NCBI GenBank assembly: GCA_016933575.1
Contig: JAFGAR010000152.1
Location: 1-46,596, forward strand
Source: Candidatus Thorarchaeota archaeon
Lineage (GTDB): Archaea; Asgardarchaeota; Thorarchaeia; Thorarchaeales; Thorarchaeaceae
Direction of reading: 5' to 3'
Length of the DNA stretch: 46,596 nucleotides
Shown: positions 33,135 to 41,754 of the stretch, one piece after another
Layout of the letters: every line of letters begins with the position of its first letter
Position numbering within the stretch: the first letter of the stretch is position 1
Made by a program: the position numbers and the translations under genes
Notes under the pieces: model-generated
The model's input: the letters and a program-made list of their open reading frames with translations, nothing else
What the model was told of the DNA's origin: nothing
Database searches by the model: none

Positions 33135-33294
33135 TATTATAGCCGTTAGCAGATCAGTAGCAGTGTTCTTCTAAAAAATAATAATACTATATATTTGCTA
33201 CTGGATTTCTTCGATCCTCCATGAAAAGATTGATTCTAAGGCATGTAGAGGCTGTTTTAACACATCATTAACTGCTTATATTCAGCAAAATCCA

Positions 33295-33420
33295 CTGTAT
33301 CGTAGGGACCATGGACTACTACGATGGGGGAAAATCGTAGCGAAGAACCCTGGAGGGGGGAACCCATACCAAAGCCTGTCACGCGGGTCCATGGGTTCCC
33401 ACCTCAACCCTGGACAAAAC
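33295..33420 (+). ncRNA. Strongly structured RNA before the csa3-like gene
   Basis: A GC-rich island in an AT-rich setting. GAGGGGGGAACCCAT (about 33352-33366) and ATGGGTTCCCACCTC (about 33391-33405) form a 14-pair stem with one mismatch. Upstream, ATCGTAG (33299), CTACGAT (33319) and ATCGTAG (33335) can form two mutually exclusive seven-pair hairpins, with CCATGGAC available to pair with GTCCATGG. A TATA-like GCTTATATT lies near 33274-33282, putting the transcript start near 33300. It may be a standalone RNA or a switch-like leader of the gene at 33513. No known family was recognised. Confidence 0.55.
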
Positions 33421-33512
33421 ATGTGGGCATAGAATGATACACATAGAGCATCTAGTCCCGCAGGAATGTCACCTGTGTGACTTTTTACTTGTCTTATGGA
33501 GCTGAGAAACAC

Positions 33513-34205
33513 ATGAAAAAACCAGTAATTCACGTTGCCCTATTGGGTTCACAGACCCCACTTGCTACGGAACATCTTATTATTCGGCGCAGGGTCGATG
33601 AGATTATTATCGTGTACACGAATGAATCTGCTAACCAAGCAGAGTATCTAGTTGATAGATTCTCATCACTCTATGTACCGATTCTGCCTGTTCTTGTTTC
33701 ATCTAATGATTTTACAAACACTCTGTCTTCTATCTTACGAGCATTAGATACACAACAAGCAAACGAGTACAACATTGAATTTAGTATCGGAGCTTCAACT
33801 AATACGTTGACGCTTGCCGGGTGCATTGCAGCTGCTATCACGCATGCCTCAATTCTTTATTCTAACGGTGAGAATCCAAATGAGTTTGCAGAGATTTGGC
33901 CTTCTGAACTTGTGAATCTTACTCATAAGAAGCGTGAGATTCTAAAATTTCTCGAGAGTCAGGCTTGTTCGACAAATCAAAAGATAATCTCTGAAGAAAC
34001 GGGAATGATGCAATCAGGAATTTCCAGGCATCTAAACGATTTGGAAAAGGCGGGTTATGTGACACGATCTAGGGAATCCAGAAGTAAGCAAGTTCAGATT
34101 ACTGAACTTGGTTCATCTGTACTTCATCAGAAACAGATTAGAAAAAGGAGAGTCTGGGGGACTTATGCACTTCGAGCACCATCGAGTTACGGAACAGTTG
34201 GATAA
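33513..34205 (+). CDS. csa3: Csa3-like CARF-HTH transcription regulator
   Basis: A 230-aa protein from ATG 33513. Residues 1-130 fit a CARF ligand-binding fold: an N-terminal strand VIHVALLGSQTPLATEHL, the region EIIIVYTNES, and the FSIGASTNTLTLAG turn that in CARF proteins contacts cyclic oligoadenylate. A winged HTH occupies about 140-205 (KREILKFLE, QKIISEETGMMQSGISRHL). Csa3 proteins control CRISPR and defence genes in response to cyclic tetra-adenylate. No cas gene or array is in the window, so the target is open. It overlaps the next gene's start by 41 bases. Confidence 0.8.
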   Translation: MKKPVIHVALLGSQTPLATEHLIIRRRVDEIIIVYTNESANQAEYLVDRFSSLYVPILPVLVSSNDFTNTLSSILRALDTQQANEYNIEFSIGASTNTLTLAGCIAAAITHASILYSNGENPNEFAEIWPSELVNLTHKKREILKFLESQACSTNQKIISEETGMMQSGISRHLNDLEKAGYVTRSRESRSKQVQITELGSSVLHQKQIRKRRVWGTYALRAPSSYGTVG

Positions 34206-35154
34206 TGTATCTCAATTCTCCAATTTGTTAATCCTTGAGCCTGGCACCGACTCCATGTTCAACGAATATACAGCATTGCACAACGTAGTTAATTCATATG
34301 ATAATCCTGATCATATCGAAATTGGCCCAGATTATTTTCAAACATCCTATTCATACCCCGGAATCATCCTATCTCGGGACATAATTCTCGGCCGCAGTTC
34401 AAACGGAGAATTGGTTGCTTCAGGGACCATCTTTATACATAGCACTAATCCTCCAAGTGCTAGAATTATGATCCAGGTTCATCCAGACTACCGACATCAG
34501 GGCTTTGGATCGAAGATACTCGAACACTTGATTCGGCGTGCAAGAGCACGACGTTTTTCAGAAATTGTCTGCAGAATACCTACCTTTCGTCCGGATGCAA
34601 TCCATTTTGCAGAAAAACATGGATTTCGTCACAGTCATACTTTGATAAAGATGCAGTTGGAATACGAGTTCCCAAAGAGAACTATTATTGTACCGACTGA
34701 ATTGAAAATCCGCGAATTGGATTTGGACCATGAACTTGATTTATGGGCCAGTCTACAAAATTCCATCTTCCGTGAATCTGAGAACTATAAGGAAATTACC
34801 ATCGATTCTCTTGCATCTCTAACCAAGCATGTTGGATTCGATTCGGATTTGCTAATCGTAGGTGAAGTAGATAATATAGCAATAGGATATTGTCTAGGTA
34901 TGGCCCTAAATTCTGTAAATGGACAGAAATCTGAAAAAATCCTACAAATTCAAGGAATTGGTGTATTGCACGAATATCGTGGAAGAGGCTATGCGCAGGC
35001 TCTACTGAATGGTGTTCTTACTAGAGGGTGGACTAAAGGTTATACAAAATCAGAGCTTCTTGTTCTTGGGTCAAATACTGGTGCATTCCAGCTTTATCAA
35101 AAGAATGGATTCACGGATAGATTTGGTTACCTCTGGTACAGGCGTGAGTGTTAA
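34165..35154 (+). CDS. Tandem GNAT acetyltransferase (two domains)
   Basis: A 329-aa protein from ATG 34165 with two GNAT domains. The first (about 55-165) has IMIQVHPDYRHQGFGSKILE. The second (about 195-325) has IQGIGVLHEYRGRGYAQALL and the ending AFQLYQKNGF. Both contain the Q/R-x-x-G-x-G/A acetyl-CoA loop (RHQGFGS, RGRGYAQ), so both may be active. It resembles mycothiol-synthase-type or aminoglycoside-type double-GNAT proteins in layout; the substrate is unknown. The start overlaps the csa3-like gene's end, so the two are cotranscribed and possibly coregulated. Confidence 0.83.
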   Translation: MHFEHHRVTEQLDNVSQFSNLLILEPGTDSMFNEYTALHNVVNSYDNPDHIEIGPDYFQTSYSYPGIILSRDIILGRSSNGELVASGTIFIHSTNPPSARIMIQVHPDYRHQGFGSKILEHLIRRARARRFSEIVCRIPTFRPDAIHFAEKHGFRHSHTLIKMQLEYEFPKRTIIVPTELKIRELDLDHELDLWASLQNSIFRESENYKEITIDSLASLTKHVGFDSDLLIVGEVDNIAIGYCLGMALNSVNGQKSEKILQIQGIGVLHEYRGRGYAQALLNGVLTRGWTKGYTKSELLVLGSNTGAFQLYQKNGFTDRFGYLWYRREC

Positions 35155-35178
35155 TAGTCATTCTAATTATGTACTTGG

Positions 35179-35976
35179 TTAGCCTGCACATGTTGCTCGA
35201 ACGAAAAATACAGGGTCCGCTTTGGAGTACATAAATCCCATACTCTCATAGAGTTTCTGAGCTGGCTTATTATCTGCAAAAAAGTGTAGTATAGCAATCT
35301 CAGAGTCCTTAAGCACATCGTCAACAACAGCCTTGATACAAGCAGCTGCATATCCTTTTCGTCTATGGTCCGGATGGGTTGCAACATTTCCAATCTCAGT
35401 ACCATAGCTAGTAGTAAAATGAATCCCCGCCACTGCTGATATTGTACCGTCACTTTCGATGATACCATAAAACGGACCAAGACTCATCGCATTTGGAGTC
35501 CAGGCTGGTGTACCACTGAGCCGATAGAGTTCCTTCAGTTTCTCTACATCCTTTATTGTGAGCCTGACTGGATTTTGTCTGCATTCGCATGTAAGCTTCG
35601 TTGTCCTATCAGCTACCATCTGCCGTTCCTTAATTGGTTTCAGTATTATGCAGGCTTGCCCAAACTGGTCCAGTTGCTCCTTCGTGCATATTGCAACAAA
35701 CTCTTGCCTAACAAGAAGGCTAGCAAAATCCTCCATGATTCTCCTTAATGAAGCAGTATCTCTACACCAAAAAGCAGTTGCTAGAAAATCGAGGTCACTG
35801 TATAATGAGAAAATTGCATCAATTTGACCATCGGTCAGTAGCACTCTAATATCGCACCATTCTCTAAGTTGCGTACAATCAGCTATCAGAACAATGTTCG
35901 AGAGCGGATCTTCTGCCAGAATACTCAATACATCTGCAATAATATCCGCTGATAATTGTATAATTTCGGTTGCCAT
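35179..35976 (-). CDS. GNAT acetyltransferase with N-terminal lid domain
   Basis: A 265-aa protein. Residues 1-130 look like an N-terminal accessory domain (IIADVLSILAEDPLSNIVLI). The GNAT domain is at 140-260: YGIIESDGTISAVAGIHF, the acetyl-CoA motif ATHPDHRRKGYAAACIK, and HFFADNKPAQKLYESMGF. This architecture occurs in FR47-like acetyltransferases. It is convergent with the tandem GNAT gene, 24 bases apart. It is divergent from the gene at 36048. The substrate is unknown. Confidence 0.85.
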   Translation of the reverse strand: MATEIIQLSADIIADVLSILAEDPLSNIVLIADCTQLREWCDIRVLLTDGQIDAIFSLYSDLDFLATAFWCRDTASLRRIMEDFASLLVRQEFVAICTKEQLDQFGQACIILKPIKERQMVADRTTKLTCECRQNPVRLTIKDVEKLKELYRLSGTPAWTPNAMSLGPFYGIIESDGTISAVAGIHFTTSYGTEIGNVATHPDHRRKGYAAACIKAVVDDVLKDSEIAILHFFADNKPAQKLYESMGFMYSKADPVFFVRATCAG

Positions 35977-36047
35977 TGATTGTAGTCAATTCATTTTTCT
36001 TATCAAGAGTTCTTTTCTGCAATCTAATTCCCAGAAAACTAATCTCC

Positions 36048-36593
36048 ATGATTGTAAATCAAATATTCATTGTTTCAACCCTGTTCAAATCTTTCAAGGA
36101 GGATGTTCTTTCAGGAAAATCGAAGTATTATGATTTCTTCACTGCAGTAAAATCAGGTACTCCTGAAGTGATGACAGAGTTCTTCAGAGAGATAGTCACT
36201 TATGTCAAGTATCAAAAACATCCTAAAATCGTTAAGGATGCTTTTCGTGAGTTAGTGCAATTACGTGACATCATCGTTCTTGAGAAGCTCCGACAGTTAA
36301 TGCCCATCTGGAAAGACTCGTACTATATGGAGTATGCATACTTGTTAGCTCTATTGGAAAATGCGAGTTCTGGAAAGAGGTGTAACTGCGACATCTACAA
36401 AGACTCTACCTATAATGTTGCTCCCTATCAAGAAGAGCTTGAGATAATTGGACGAGACAATCATAGGTATGATGATCATTTTGAAACCCAGATAGTCTAT
36501 GTTCGATGCAGAATCTGTACTAGAGAATGGGAGGTTGAAATTGATGATTCATATCATTATCCTCATTCTCATTGGAGACCGAAGCAGAAGTAG
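36048..36593 (+). CDS. Helical protein with C-terminal Cys motifs, unknown
   Basis: About 181 aa from ATG 36048; the longer start at 35970 would overlap the divergent GNAT gene. Residues 10-100 are helical and might form HEAT-like repeats (FFTAVKSGTPEVMTEFFREI, LRDIIVLEKLRQLMPIWKDS). The C-terminal 70 residues carry CNCDIYKDS and VRCRICTREWEVEI, a CxC plus CxxC arrangement that may bind zinc, ending with a His-rich tail (SYHYPHSHW). Family not recognised. Confidence 0.65.
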   Translation: MIVNQIFIVSTLFKSFKEDVLSGKSKYYDFFTAVKSGTPEVMTEFFREIVTYVKYQKHPKIVKDAFRELVQLRDIIVLEKLRQLMPIWKDSYYMEYAYLLALLENASSGKRCNCDIYKDSTYNVAPYQEELEIIGRDNHRYDDHFETQIVYVRCRICTREWEVEIDDSYHYPHSHWRPKQK

Positions 36594-36664
36594 ATCTCTG
36601 GTGTTGCGCCAGAGGCTGTCCTTTTATTGGCTATTATCAATCACAATTTGAGATGCAAATCCCA

Positions 36665-38113
36665 ATGAAAATATATAGAATCCTATCACTCTCACTGATA
36701 TTGATTCTTTTTACAATCTCTGTTTCTTCAGTATTCTCTTCTGACTTGCATCTTGCACAAGAAAAAATAGGAACCTCTAACGAAAAAACCGATCTAATAC
36801 ATAATTCAATAGAACTGGATGAAAGGGTTGAGGAGTGTAGTTCTGTCATTGTTACTGGTAGTGCGGCTAAGGATGGTCGTGCAATTCTCATGAAAAATCG
36901 TGATTGGGCTGATGACCATTTCAACAATCCAATATATATTCCATCCACCTCCAAGACCTTCGCGTATGTTGGAGTAAATACCAATACGATGGGGATTAAC
37001 GAAAGAGGATTAGCAGTGATGAACACCGCAATGCCAATCTTGGAAACCGAGCCTGGTTATGGAAATCTCGAGTTAAATAGAAAGATCCTTCTATACTTCG
37101 AATCTGTTGCAGAAGTCGCTAACGCACTTAATGATACATATTCAATGATTGGCCCAACTTACAGGTCCAGTTCAGGAGCAGTGGCTACTTGTATTGGAGT
37201 GATTGATCGCTTTGGCGCAGGTGCATTCTTTGAGATTAGCAACACTGAAGCATATGTTCAGTACATTGTTGATGGATACGATACAAGAGCCAATCATCCT
37301 CGCATCTTTCCAGGATTCGCCTCAGGGCCCAATGGAAGGGATCAATACCTACTTGATGCATTAGATGCAGTCTATGAAAAAAATGGAATTATCTCATGGG
37401 CGGATGTAATGCAGAACGCATCGAGATATGTCCGTGAAAAAGAACTTGGTACATCAAGCTTCTCGATTGATGGTGAAGTATGCAATCCATCCACTGTGGC
37501 CGCTATGGTTGCTGTGAGTGGCGATGAGCGATATAGTGGAAAACTGAATGTCATGTGGGGTTCCTATGGATTTACACCACTGATTGGAGTCTTTGTTCCC
37601 TCAATGGTGCTTGCTGGCGAAACACCTGAGTGTATTGCAGACCTATGTCATTCTACGAATGAAAAGTGGTCTACTGCGAAGGCATTGAGCTCTTGGGATC
37701 TACTGAATCCTTATCGTGTCCGCGAGCTCCAAGATGTAGCTTTCTATGTTGAAAGATACACCATTGAAGAATACGATTACCTTCTTCACATAGTTCCGGA
37801 TGATCTTTCCGATCTTCAGATTCAAGCCTATATATCTGAATATATAGATAGAACCGTTGAATTTACAGCTTCATCTTACATTCAAGAGAGTAAGTCACTT
37901 CCTATCCCACCAAGATCTATTGTGAATCTTACAACACCCTCAATAATTCCTTCTACAACAACCACATTCCCCACTAGTACGGTGTCAGGTACTGAGAATA
38001 CTACAACACAAAATCATACAGCCTTCGATGGCAAAAGACTCTTACTTGGTGTTGGCATAGGTTTCTCTGCAATTGTGCTTCTTGTTTCTGTTCTCAAAAA
38101 ACGATGGACATGA
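36665..38113 (+). CDS. Secreted, membrane-anchored Ntn hydrolase (C45-like acyltransferase/amidase)
   Basis: A 482-aa cell-surface protein from ATG 36665. The signal peptide is about 5-27 (ILSLSLILILFTISVSSVFS). A propeptide-like stretch runs to the candidate nucleophile C58 in ERVEECSSVIVTG. SAAKDGRAILMKNRDWADDH follows, a hallmark of N-terminal-nucleophile amidases and acyltransferases (C45/C59/C69 relatives). The catalytic fold extends to about 330. A Thr/Ser-rich linker (PSTTTTFPTSTV) and a final membrane span (LLLGVGIGFSAIVLLVSVL) anchor it. Autocleavage before C58 is expected from the family. It is probably outward-facing; the substrate is unknown. Confidence 0.82.
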   Translation: MKIYRILSLSLILILFTISVSSVFSSDLHLAQEKIGTSNEKTDLIHNSIELDERVEECSSVIVTGSAAKDGRAILMKNRDWADDHFNNPIYIPSTSKTFAYVGVNTNTMGINERGLAVMNTAMPILETEPGYGNLELNRKILLYFESVAEVANALNDTYSMIGPTYRSSSGAVATCIGVIDRFGAGAFFEISNTEAYVQYIVDGYDTRANHPRIFPGFASGPNGRDQYLLDALDAVYEKNGIISWADVMQNASRYVREKELGTSSFSIDGEVCNPSTVAAMVAVSGDERYSGKLNVMWGSYGFTPLIGVFVPSMVLAGETPECIADLCHSTNEKWSTAKALSSWDLLNPYRVRELQDVAFYVERYTIEEYDYLLHIVPDDLSDLQIQAYISEYIDRTVEFTASSYIQESKSLPIPPRSIVNLTTPSIIPSTTTTFPTSTVSGTENTTTQNHTAFDGKRLLLGVGIGFSAIVLLVSVLKKRWT

Positions 38114-38137
38114 TTACAACATGCAAATGAATATATG

Positions 38138-38171
38138 TGACAGGACGAAACTAACTTATTTTGTCCTGTCA
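38138..38171. terminator. Nine-pair dyad between convergent genes
   Basis: TGACAGGAC (38138-38146) and GTCCTGTCA (38163-38171) form a perfect nine-pair stem around a T-rich loop. It lies between the Ntn hydrolase and the leftward micropeptide gene and could end transcription from either side. Confidence 0.5.
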
Positions 38172-38218
38172 ACAGAATGAATTAGCTAGAACCGATTCTG
38201 ACGAAAGAGGATTAACGA

Positions 38219-38299
38219 CTAGAAATCGTCGTCGTCGTCATTCCAATCATCGTCATCCCAGTCTTCATTATCATCCCAATCTTCATCATCGAAGTGCAT
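38219..38299 (-). CDS. Asp/Trp-rich micropeptide B (26 aa)
   Basis: A 26-aa open frame: MHF-DDED-W-DDNED-W-DDDD-W-N-DDDDD-F, stop TAG at 38219-38221. ATG 38299 is preceded by GAGGTAG seven bases upstream. A TATA-like GGATAAAAGC lies about 50 bases upstream. It has the same plan as micropeptide A at 29900-29977 (MxF, then Asp blocks separated by single Trp), but codons and spacing differ. That rules out a simple microsatellite. Function unknown; likely a cation- or protein-binding acidic peptide. Confidence 0.68.
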   Translation of the reverse strand: MHFDDEDWDDNEDWDDDDWNDDDDDF

Positions 38300-38371
38300 T
38301 GAATCTACCTCTGGATAACAAATTGGCAATATAGGATACGATTGGGCTTTTATCCATTATCTTAATGAATT

Positions 38372-39184
38372 CTAGAATATGTCAAGGTCTTTACCTGATA
38401 CTACTTCTCCGGAATATAGACTAGTTATCTCTTGGACCAGCTCGATTTCAGTACGATTCCACATAAGCTGATGGTATAGAACAAGTAATGAAGGCTTTAC
38501 TATATTTGCAATCTTAGCAAGCTCGTAAGTTGAAGTATGGACTGCTCTATGATATTTCTTCCATTCTTCTGAACGTTCTAAGAGACCCACAGCAGTGTAG
38601 ACCTCATGAATGAGGACATCACATCCTTTTGCATTTTCAATCAATTTAGGTGATGGTCTTGTATCTCCTGAAACTACAATGGTCTTTTCTGGTGTTGAAA
38701 ACTTGTATCCAAAGGCTTCGAGAGAACCATGGTCGACAGTAAACGCCTCAACAGCAATTTTAAGGTCTTGGTACACAATTCCTTCTGCGATTTCAACTGC
38801 GTTAACAACATAACCATCAGCTATTGCGGGTTCTAAACCACTTAATCGCTCCTCAATATCCTCTGCATAGGCTGATTTGATATACTCTGTCATCTTGTTA
38901 AGCCCTGGTGGACCATATACTTCAAGGGGCTCAATTCTCCCCGTAACTGCTGGTGTGTATATAAGATCCGGATAACCCACGGTATGATCTGAGTGTAAAT
39001 GGGTAAGAAACGCTCGTTTCAATTGTGCCATTTTAATTCCAGCCGCTGCGGCTTGCCTCACAACTCCTGGTCCAAAATCAACAATATAGACCGAATCGTC
39101 ACTTACTATTGCTACCGAAGGTCCTGATCTTTTTGGATCTGGATTTGGCGTGCCTGTTCCTAACAGAATGACACGACAGTCCAT
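38372..39184 (-). CDS. MBL-fold hydrolase, RNase Z-like
   Basis: A 270-aa metallo-beta-lactamase-fold enzyme of the RNase Z/arylsulfatase-like branch. LLGTGTPNPDPKRSGPS opens the fold, and FLTHLHSDHTVGYPDL provides the HxHxDH zinc site. VDHGSLEAFGYKF, VVSGDTRPSP (Asp) and VLYHQLMW (His) complete the metal ligands. The exosite arm typical of tRNase Z is not obvious, so a general phosphodiesterase or arylsulfatase-type activity is possible. It starts at ATG 39184 and lies after the MarR gene on the same strand. Confidence 0.86.
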   Translation of the reverse strand: MDCRVILLGTGTPNPDPKRSGPSVAIVSDDSVYIVDFGPGVVRQAAAAGIKMAQLKRAFLTHLHSDHTVGYPDLIYTPAVTGRIEPLEVYGPPGLNKMTEYIKSAYAEDIEERLSGLEPAIADGYVVNAVEIAEGIVYQDLKIAVEAFTVDHGSLEAFGYKFSTPEKTIVVSGDTRPSPKLIENAKGCDVLIHEVYTAVGLLERSEEWKKYHRAVHTSTYELAKIANIVKPSLLVLYHQLMWNRTEIELVQEITSLYSGEVVSGKDLDIF

Positions 39185-39222
39185 CTTTCACCCCTTCTAA
39201 GAGAATTTCACTCTAGCTACTC

Positions 39223-39690
39223 TCACAGCTCGTCTTCTGGCTTATCATTCGTACTCGAATCGAGTGCAATTAGATTGTCAAGGATTCTATGTAGGTATCT
39301 CTCAAAAATACTAATTTCCTCATCATCGAATCCGTCATAGAAGATCTTTGTCATCTCTCTTGAGAGTTTAATGTATACATTCTGAAGTTTTCGTGTTCTC
39401 TCCGTCAATTTGATTAGAATCTTCCTACGATCTTCGTCTGACTGAACTCGTGAGATATATTCTGCATTCTCCAGATTGTCCAATAGCTCACTCAATGTTG
39501 ATTTCCTTAAGAGTGTCCGCTCAACAAGATCATTAATTGGAACACCATCCTTCTGCCATAAAGCAAAGAGAATTCTTCCCTGTCCGGGACCAATATCAAT
39601 CTCGTTCTGTTTCAGTAATTCTGTGAAGACCCTTCTTCCTAAATGATGAATCTGAGTTATGAGAAAACCACCTTCTCGTTGTGACATCAT
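39223..39690 (-). CDS. MarR-family transcription regulator
   Basis: A 155-aa winged-HTH regulator. The HTH is at about 55-75 (INDLVERTLLRKSTLSELLD) and the wing at SRVQSDEDRRKILIKLT, the DxR signature of MarR. A helical dimerisation region flanks it on both sides. It begins six bases after the FMN-binding protein stop, so the two form an operon. The protein probably represses that operon in response to a small ligand or redox signal. Starts at ATG 39690, with a second ATG directly after. Confidence 0.9.
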   Translation of the reverse strand: MMSQREGGFLITQIHHLGRRVFTELLKQNEIDIGPGQGRILFALWQKDGVPINDLVERTLLRKSTLSELLDNLENAEYISRVQSDEDRRKILIKLTERTRKLQNVYIKLSREMTKIFYDGFDDEEISIFERYLHRILDNLIALDSSTNDKPEDEL

Positions 39691-39696
39691 ATCGCA

Positions 39697-40167
39697 TCAC
39701 CTAAGCTCCAGAGTGAATGTTTGACTTCCACTCCATCCTTTTACTCTATCTGGAAATAGACGCAGAACCGTGTGATCCGGGTCATCGTGACCAGTCAGAT
39801 AATATTTTAACCACTCAGGATGCCAGATAGACTCCTTGACATTCGAGTCCTCCACTATTTCTATGAGACCACCAAACATAGCACCTTGCCAGGTGATCGG
39901 ATCACAATAGTAAACAGAGACCGCTCTATTTTCATGAATGTCGCTAACCTTCTTCGAGGATGTATTGGTTGTAAAAAGTATCATGAAGTCTTCCTTGTGA
40001 GATTCAAATACATCGATTAATCTTGGAAAACGATCTCTGTTTCTAAGGTTGAACATCGCTCTTGTCTGTGGAAATCCTGCTTTATCCACTGATGTCAGAT
40101 ATGCTGGCCATGCAGTCTCAGTAAGATTGAGACTAAACTTTCTAATCTCTTCTTCGTTCAAAATCAC
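39697..40167 (-). CDS. Pyridoxamine 5'-phosphate oxidase-like FMN-binding protein
   Basis: A 156-aa split-barrel flavoprotein (PPOX-like, general stress protein 26 type). WPAYLTSVDKAGFPQTRAMF is the FMN-binding entry. ILFTTNTSSKKVSDIHENRA and VSVYYCDPITWQGAMFGGLI match the family. FTLE near the end closes the barrel. Such proteins bind FMN or F420; in archaea F420 is possible. It is the first gene of an operon with the MarR regulator. ATG 40167. Confidence 0.85.
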   Translation of the reverse strand: MILNEEEIRKFSLNLTETAWPAYLTSVDKAGFPQTRAMFNLRNRDRFPRLIDVFESHKEDFMILFTTNTSSKKVSDIHENRAVSVYYCDPITWQGAMFGGLIEIVEDSNVKESIWHPEWLKYYLTGHDDPDHTVLRLFPDRVKGWSGSQTFTLELR

Positions 40168-40208
40168 TCACCCGGATTTTGTTCGAACCCTAATTGTTCG
40201 GCACCGAA

Positions 40209-40619
40209 CTATATACCTTTTGGTCCGTGCTTTCCTATAAGATCATCAAAGGATTTTCTTAGATTATGGCGCTTCACTGCTTCGGGGTCGCCTGTCTTTC
40301 TCAATTCCTCAAGATTGGTAATTGTCACTTCATCATGATTTTGCTTTACTTTAACCTCTTTGAGTACAAGCATCTCATCATGGTCCAATAATGATGTTAG
40401 TTCTGTCTGCATCTCATCATCAGTCATAATCAGTCCGAATGAAAACATCATCTGGTCTAGAAAGGTCCACAGTCTGTTCAAGGCCACACCTAGACCTGAC
40501 TCTCCATGTCCAATCTCTTGAATCGATGTATTGATGGCAGTCACAAGGTCATAAGCAGATTCCAAGATCCACTCTTTATTTGCCCACCGTATAGCTATAT
40601 CATACAGCGATTCTTCCAT
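40209..40619 (-). CDS. Hypothetical helical protein
   Basis: A 136-aa protein with a mainly helical, acidic sequence (YDLVTAINTSIQEIGHGES, MTDDEMQTELTSLLDHDEM) and a C-terminal basic part ending in KHGPKGI. I do not recognise a family. Mild hydrophobic stretches (LWTFLDQMMFSFGLIM) are too short for membrane spans. It lies 41 bases before the FMN-binding protein gene on the same strand, which may place it in that operon. Confidence 0.6.
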   Translation of the reverse strand: MEESLYDIAIRWANKEWILESAYDLVTAINTSIQEIGHGESGLGVALNRLWTFLDQMMFSFGLIMTDDEMQTELTSLLDHDEMLVLKEVKVKQNHDEVTITNLEELRKTGDPEAVKRHNLRKSFDDLIGKHGPKGI

Positions 40620-40690
40620 TAGTATCTCGTTCTGTAGTATCCATGCTTCCTAAGAAGATTATGTACAGAATGAAAGATGGGTCTTGAATC

Positions 40691-41557
40691 TCAGTTATTC
40701 TTTTCACCGCTTCTCTTATCACGCACGATGTCCATGAACTCTGGTGTTATTACTGTCACTCCTTGTTTTTTAGCAGCCTTAACAACGCCCTCAAGAACGC
40801 GTTTTAAGAAGACTCTGGGGACGCCTACCATTTTTGCAGCCGCCTCCTCAGTCCATTCCACGGTTGGATCAAATCGCTTAGCTGCATACATAACAGTATT
40901 TACATTGGTCCCCTTATCCTCCGGGATTCTAACCTTGTAGGGTCTTTTAACCTCAGCAAACCAGAAATGGATATTGTCCCTAAAACCATAATCGATTGGT
41001 AGATTTGGAATGGATTTATCATCCATACCTCTTATAATCGCATCCTTGAACTTCTTCTTAAGAAAAATCTCCTCTACTCTGAGTAAGAAATTATCACATC
41101 CAGGGATAAGCTAGTGTGGATATAATCGATCTCATGTACACTCGAATATTTGTACAGACTCCTCTACAACTTCAGGATAATTGCTACCATTACCATTATC
41201 TGGTCGCATTGATGGCATTAAGGTAAAGATACTATTGACCATCTTCTCCTCAGTTGTTTCTCCTGAAAAACCGAGGACTACACAATTCTCCATGTATCTT
41301 TTCTCATCAGGTATGAAGTTTAACGCGCACACTCCCGTTCGTTTGATATTCATCGCAGTATTACTGTCTTCTCGACATATTAGCATCATTGCATACTTGC
41401 TCTCTCTTGCAATAAGATGAGGAAAACAGAGTGAATATGGACCGAGATTTGTTTGACCTTTTTCTGCTAATGTACTTACCAATACTACTGGCACTGGAAA
41501 GAAGGAGCTCGTCTGATAGAAATTATCAAGTATTCTGATTTGTTCAAAGTCTGTCAT
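40691..41557 (-). pseudogene. Flavin reductase/PCP_red two-domain gene with two in-frame stops
   Basis: The reading frame is continuous for about 288 codons except for TGA at 41132-41134 and TAG at 41111-41113. The N-terminal 140 residues are a flavin-reductase-type split barrel (TSSFFPVPVVLVSTLAEKG, NLGPYSLCFPHLIA). The C-terminal part (WTEEAAAKMVGVPRVFLKRV) matches the PCP_red domain. Between the stops and the next ATG the frame still reads CDNFLLRVEEIFLKKKFKDA, which clearly belongs to the protein. This is either a recent pseudogene or a case of readthrough. With split genes elsewhere in the window, decay is the simpler view. Confidence 0.75.
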
Positions 41558-41705
41558 TGCGGTCTGTCCCTAGGACATATTAATGTATAATCAATGCATG
41601 ATTGATGAACTACTGTTCTTAGGTTCGCCGCCCTGAGTATCACCTAAATAAGTATCTCGAATCAATATCAATCAAAACGCGAATCTGAGATGCACATCAT
41701 CATCG

Positions 41706-41742
41706 GAAAAAAAAGAAGATAGGAAGCAGAACTCCTGCTTCC
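41706..41742 (-). terminator. Intrinsic-type terminator after the surface protein
   Basis: On the minus strand GGAAGCAG, loop GAGTT, CTGCTTCC form an eight-pair hairpin, followed by TATCTTC and a run of eight T. It stands 13 bases after the stop of the surface protein gene. Confidence 0.75.
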
Positions 41743-41754
41743 AGTTAGTCTGTT

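Noticed and set aside
40691..41026. PCP_red-like segment as a complete separate gene
   Set aside because: The protein-like frame continues upstream through the two stops into the flavin reductase domain, so it is better read as one interrupted gene.
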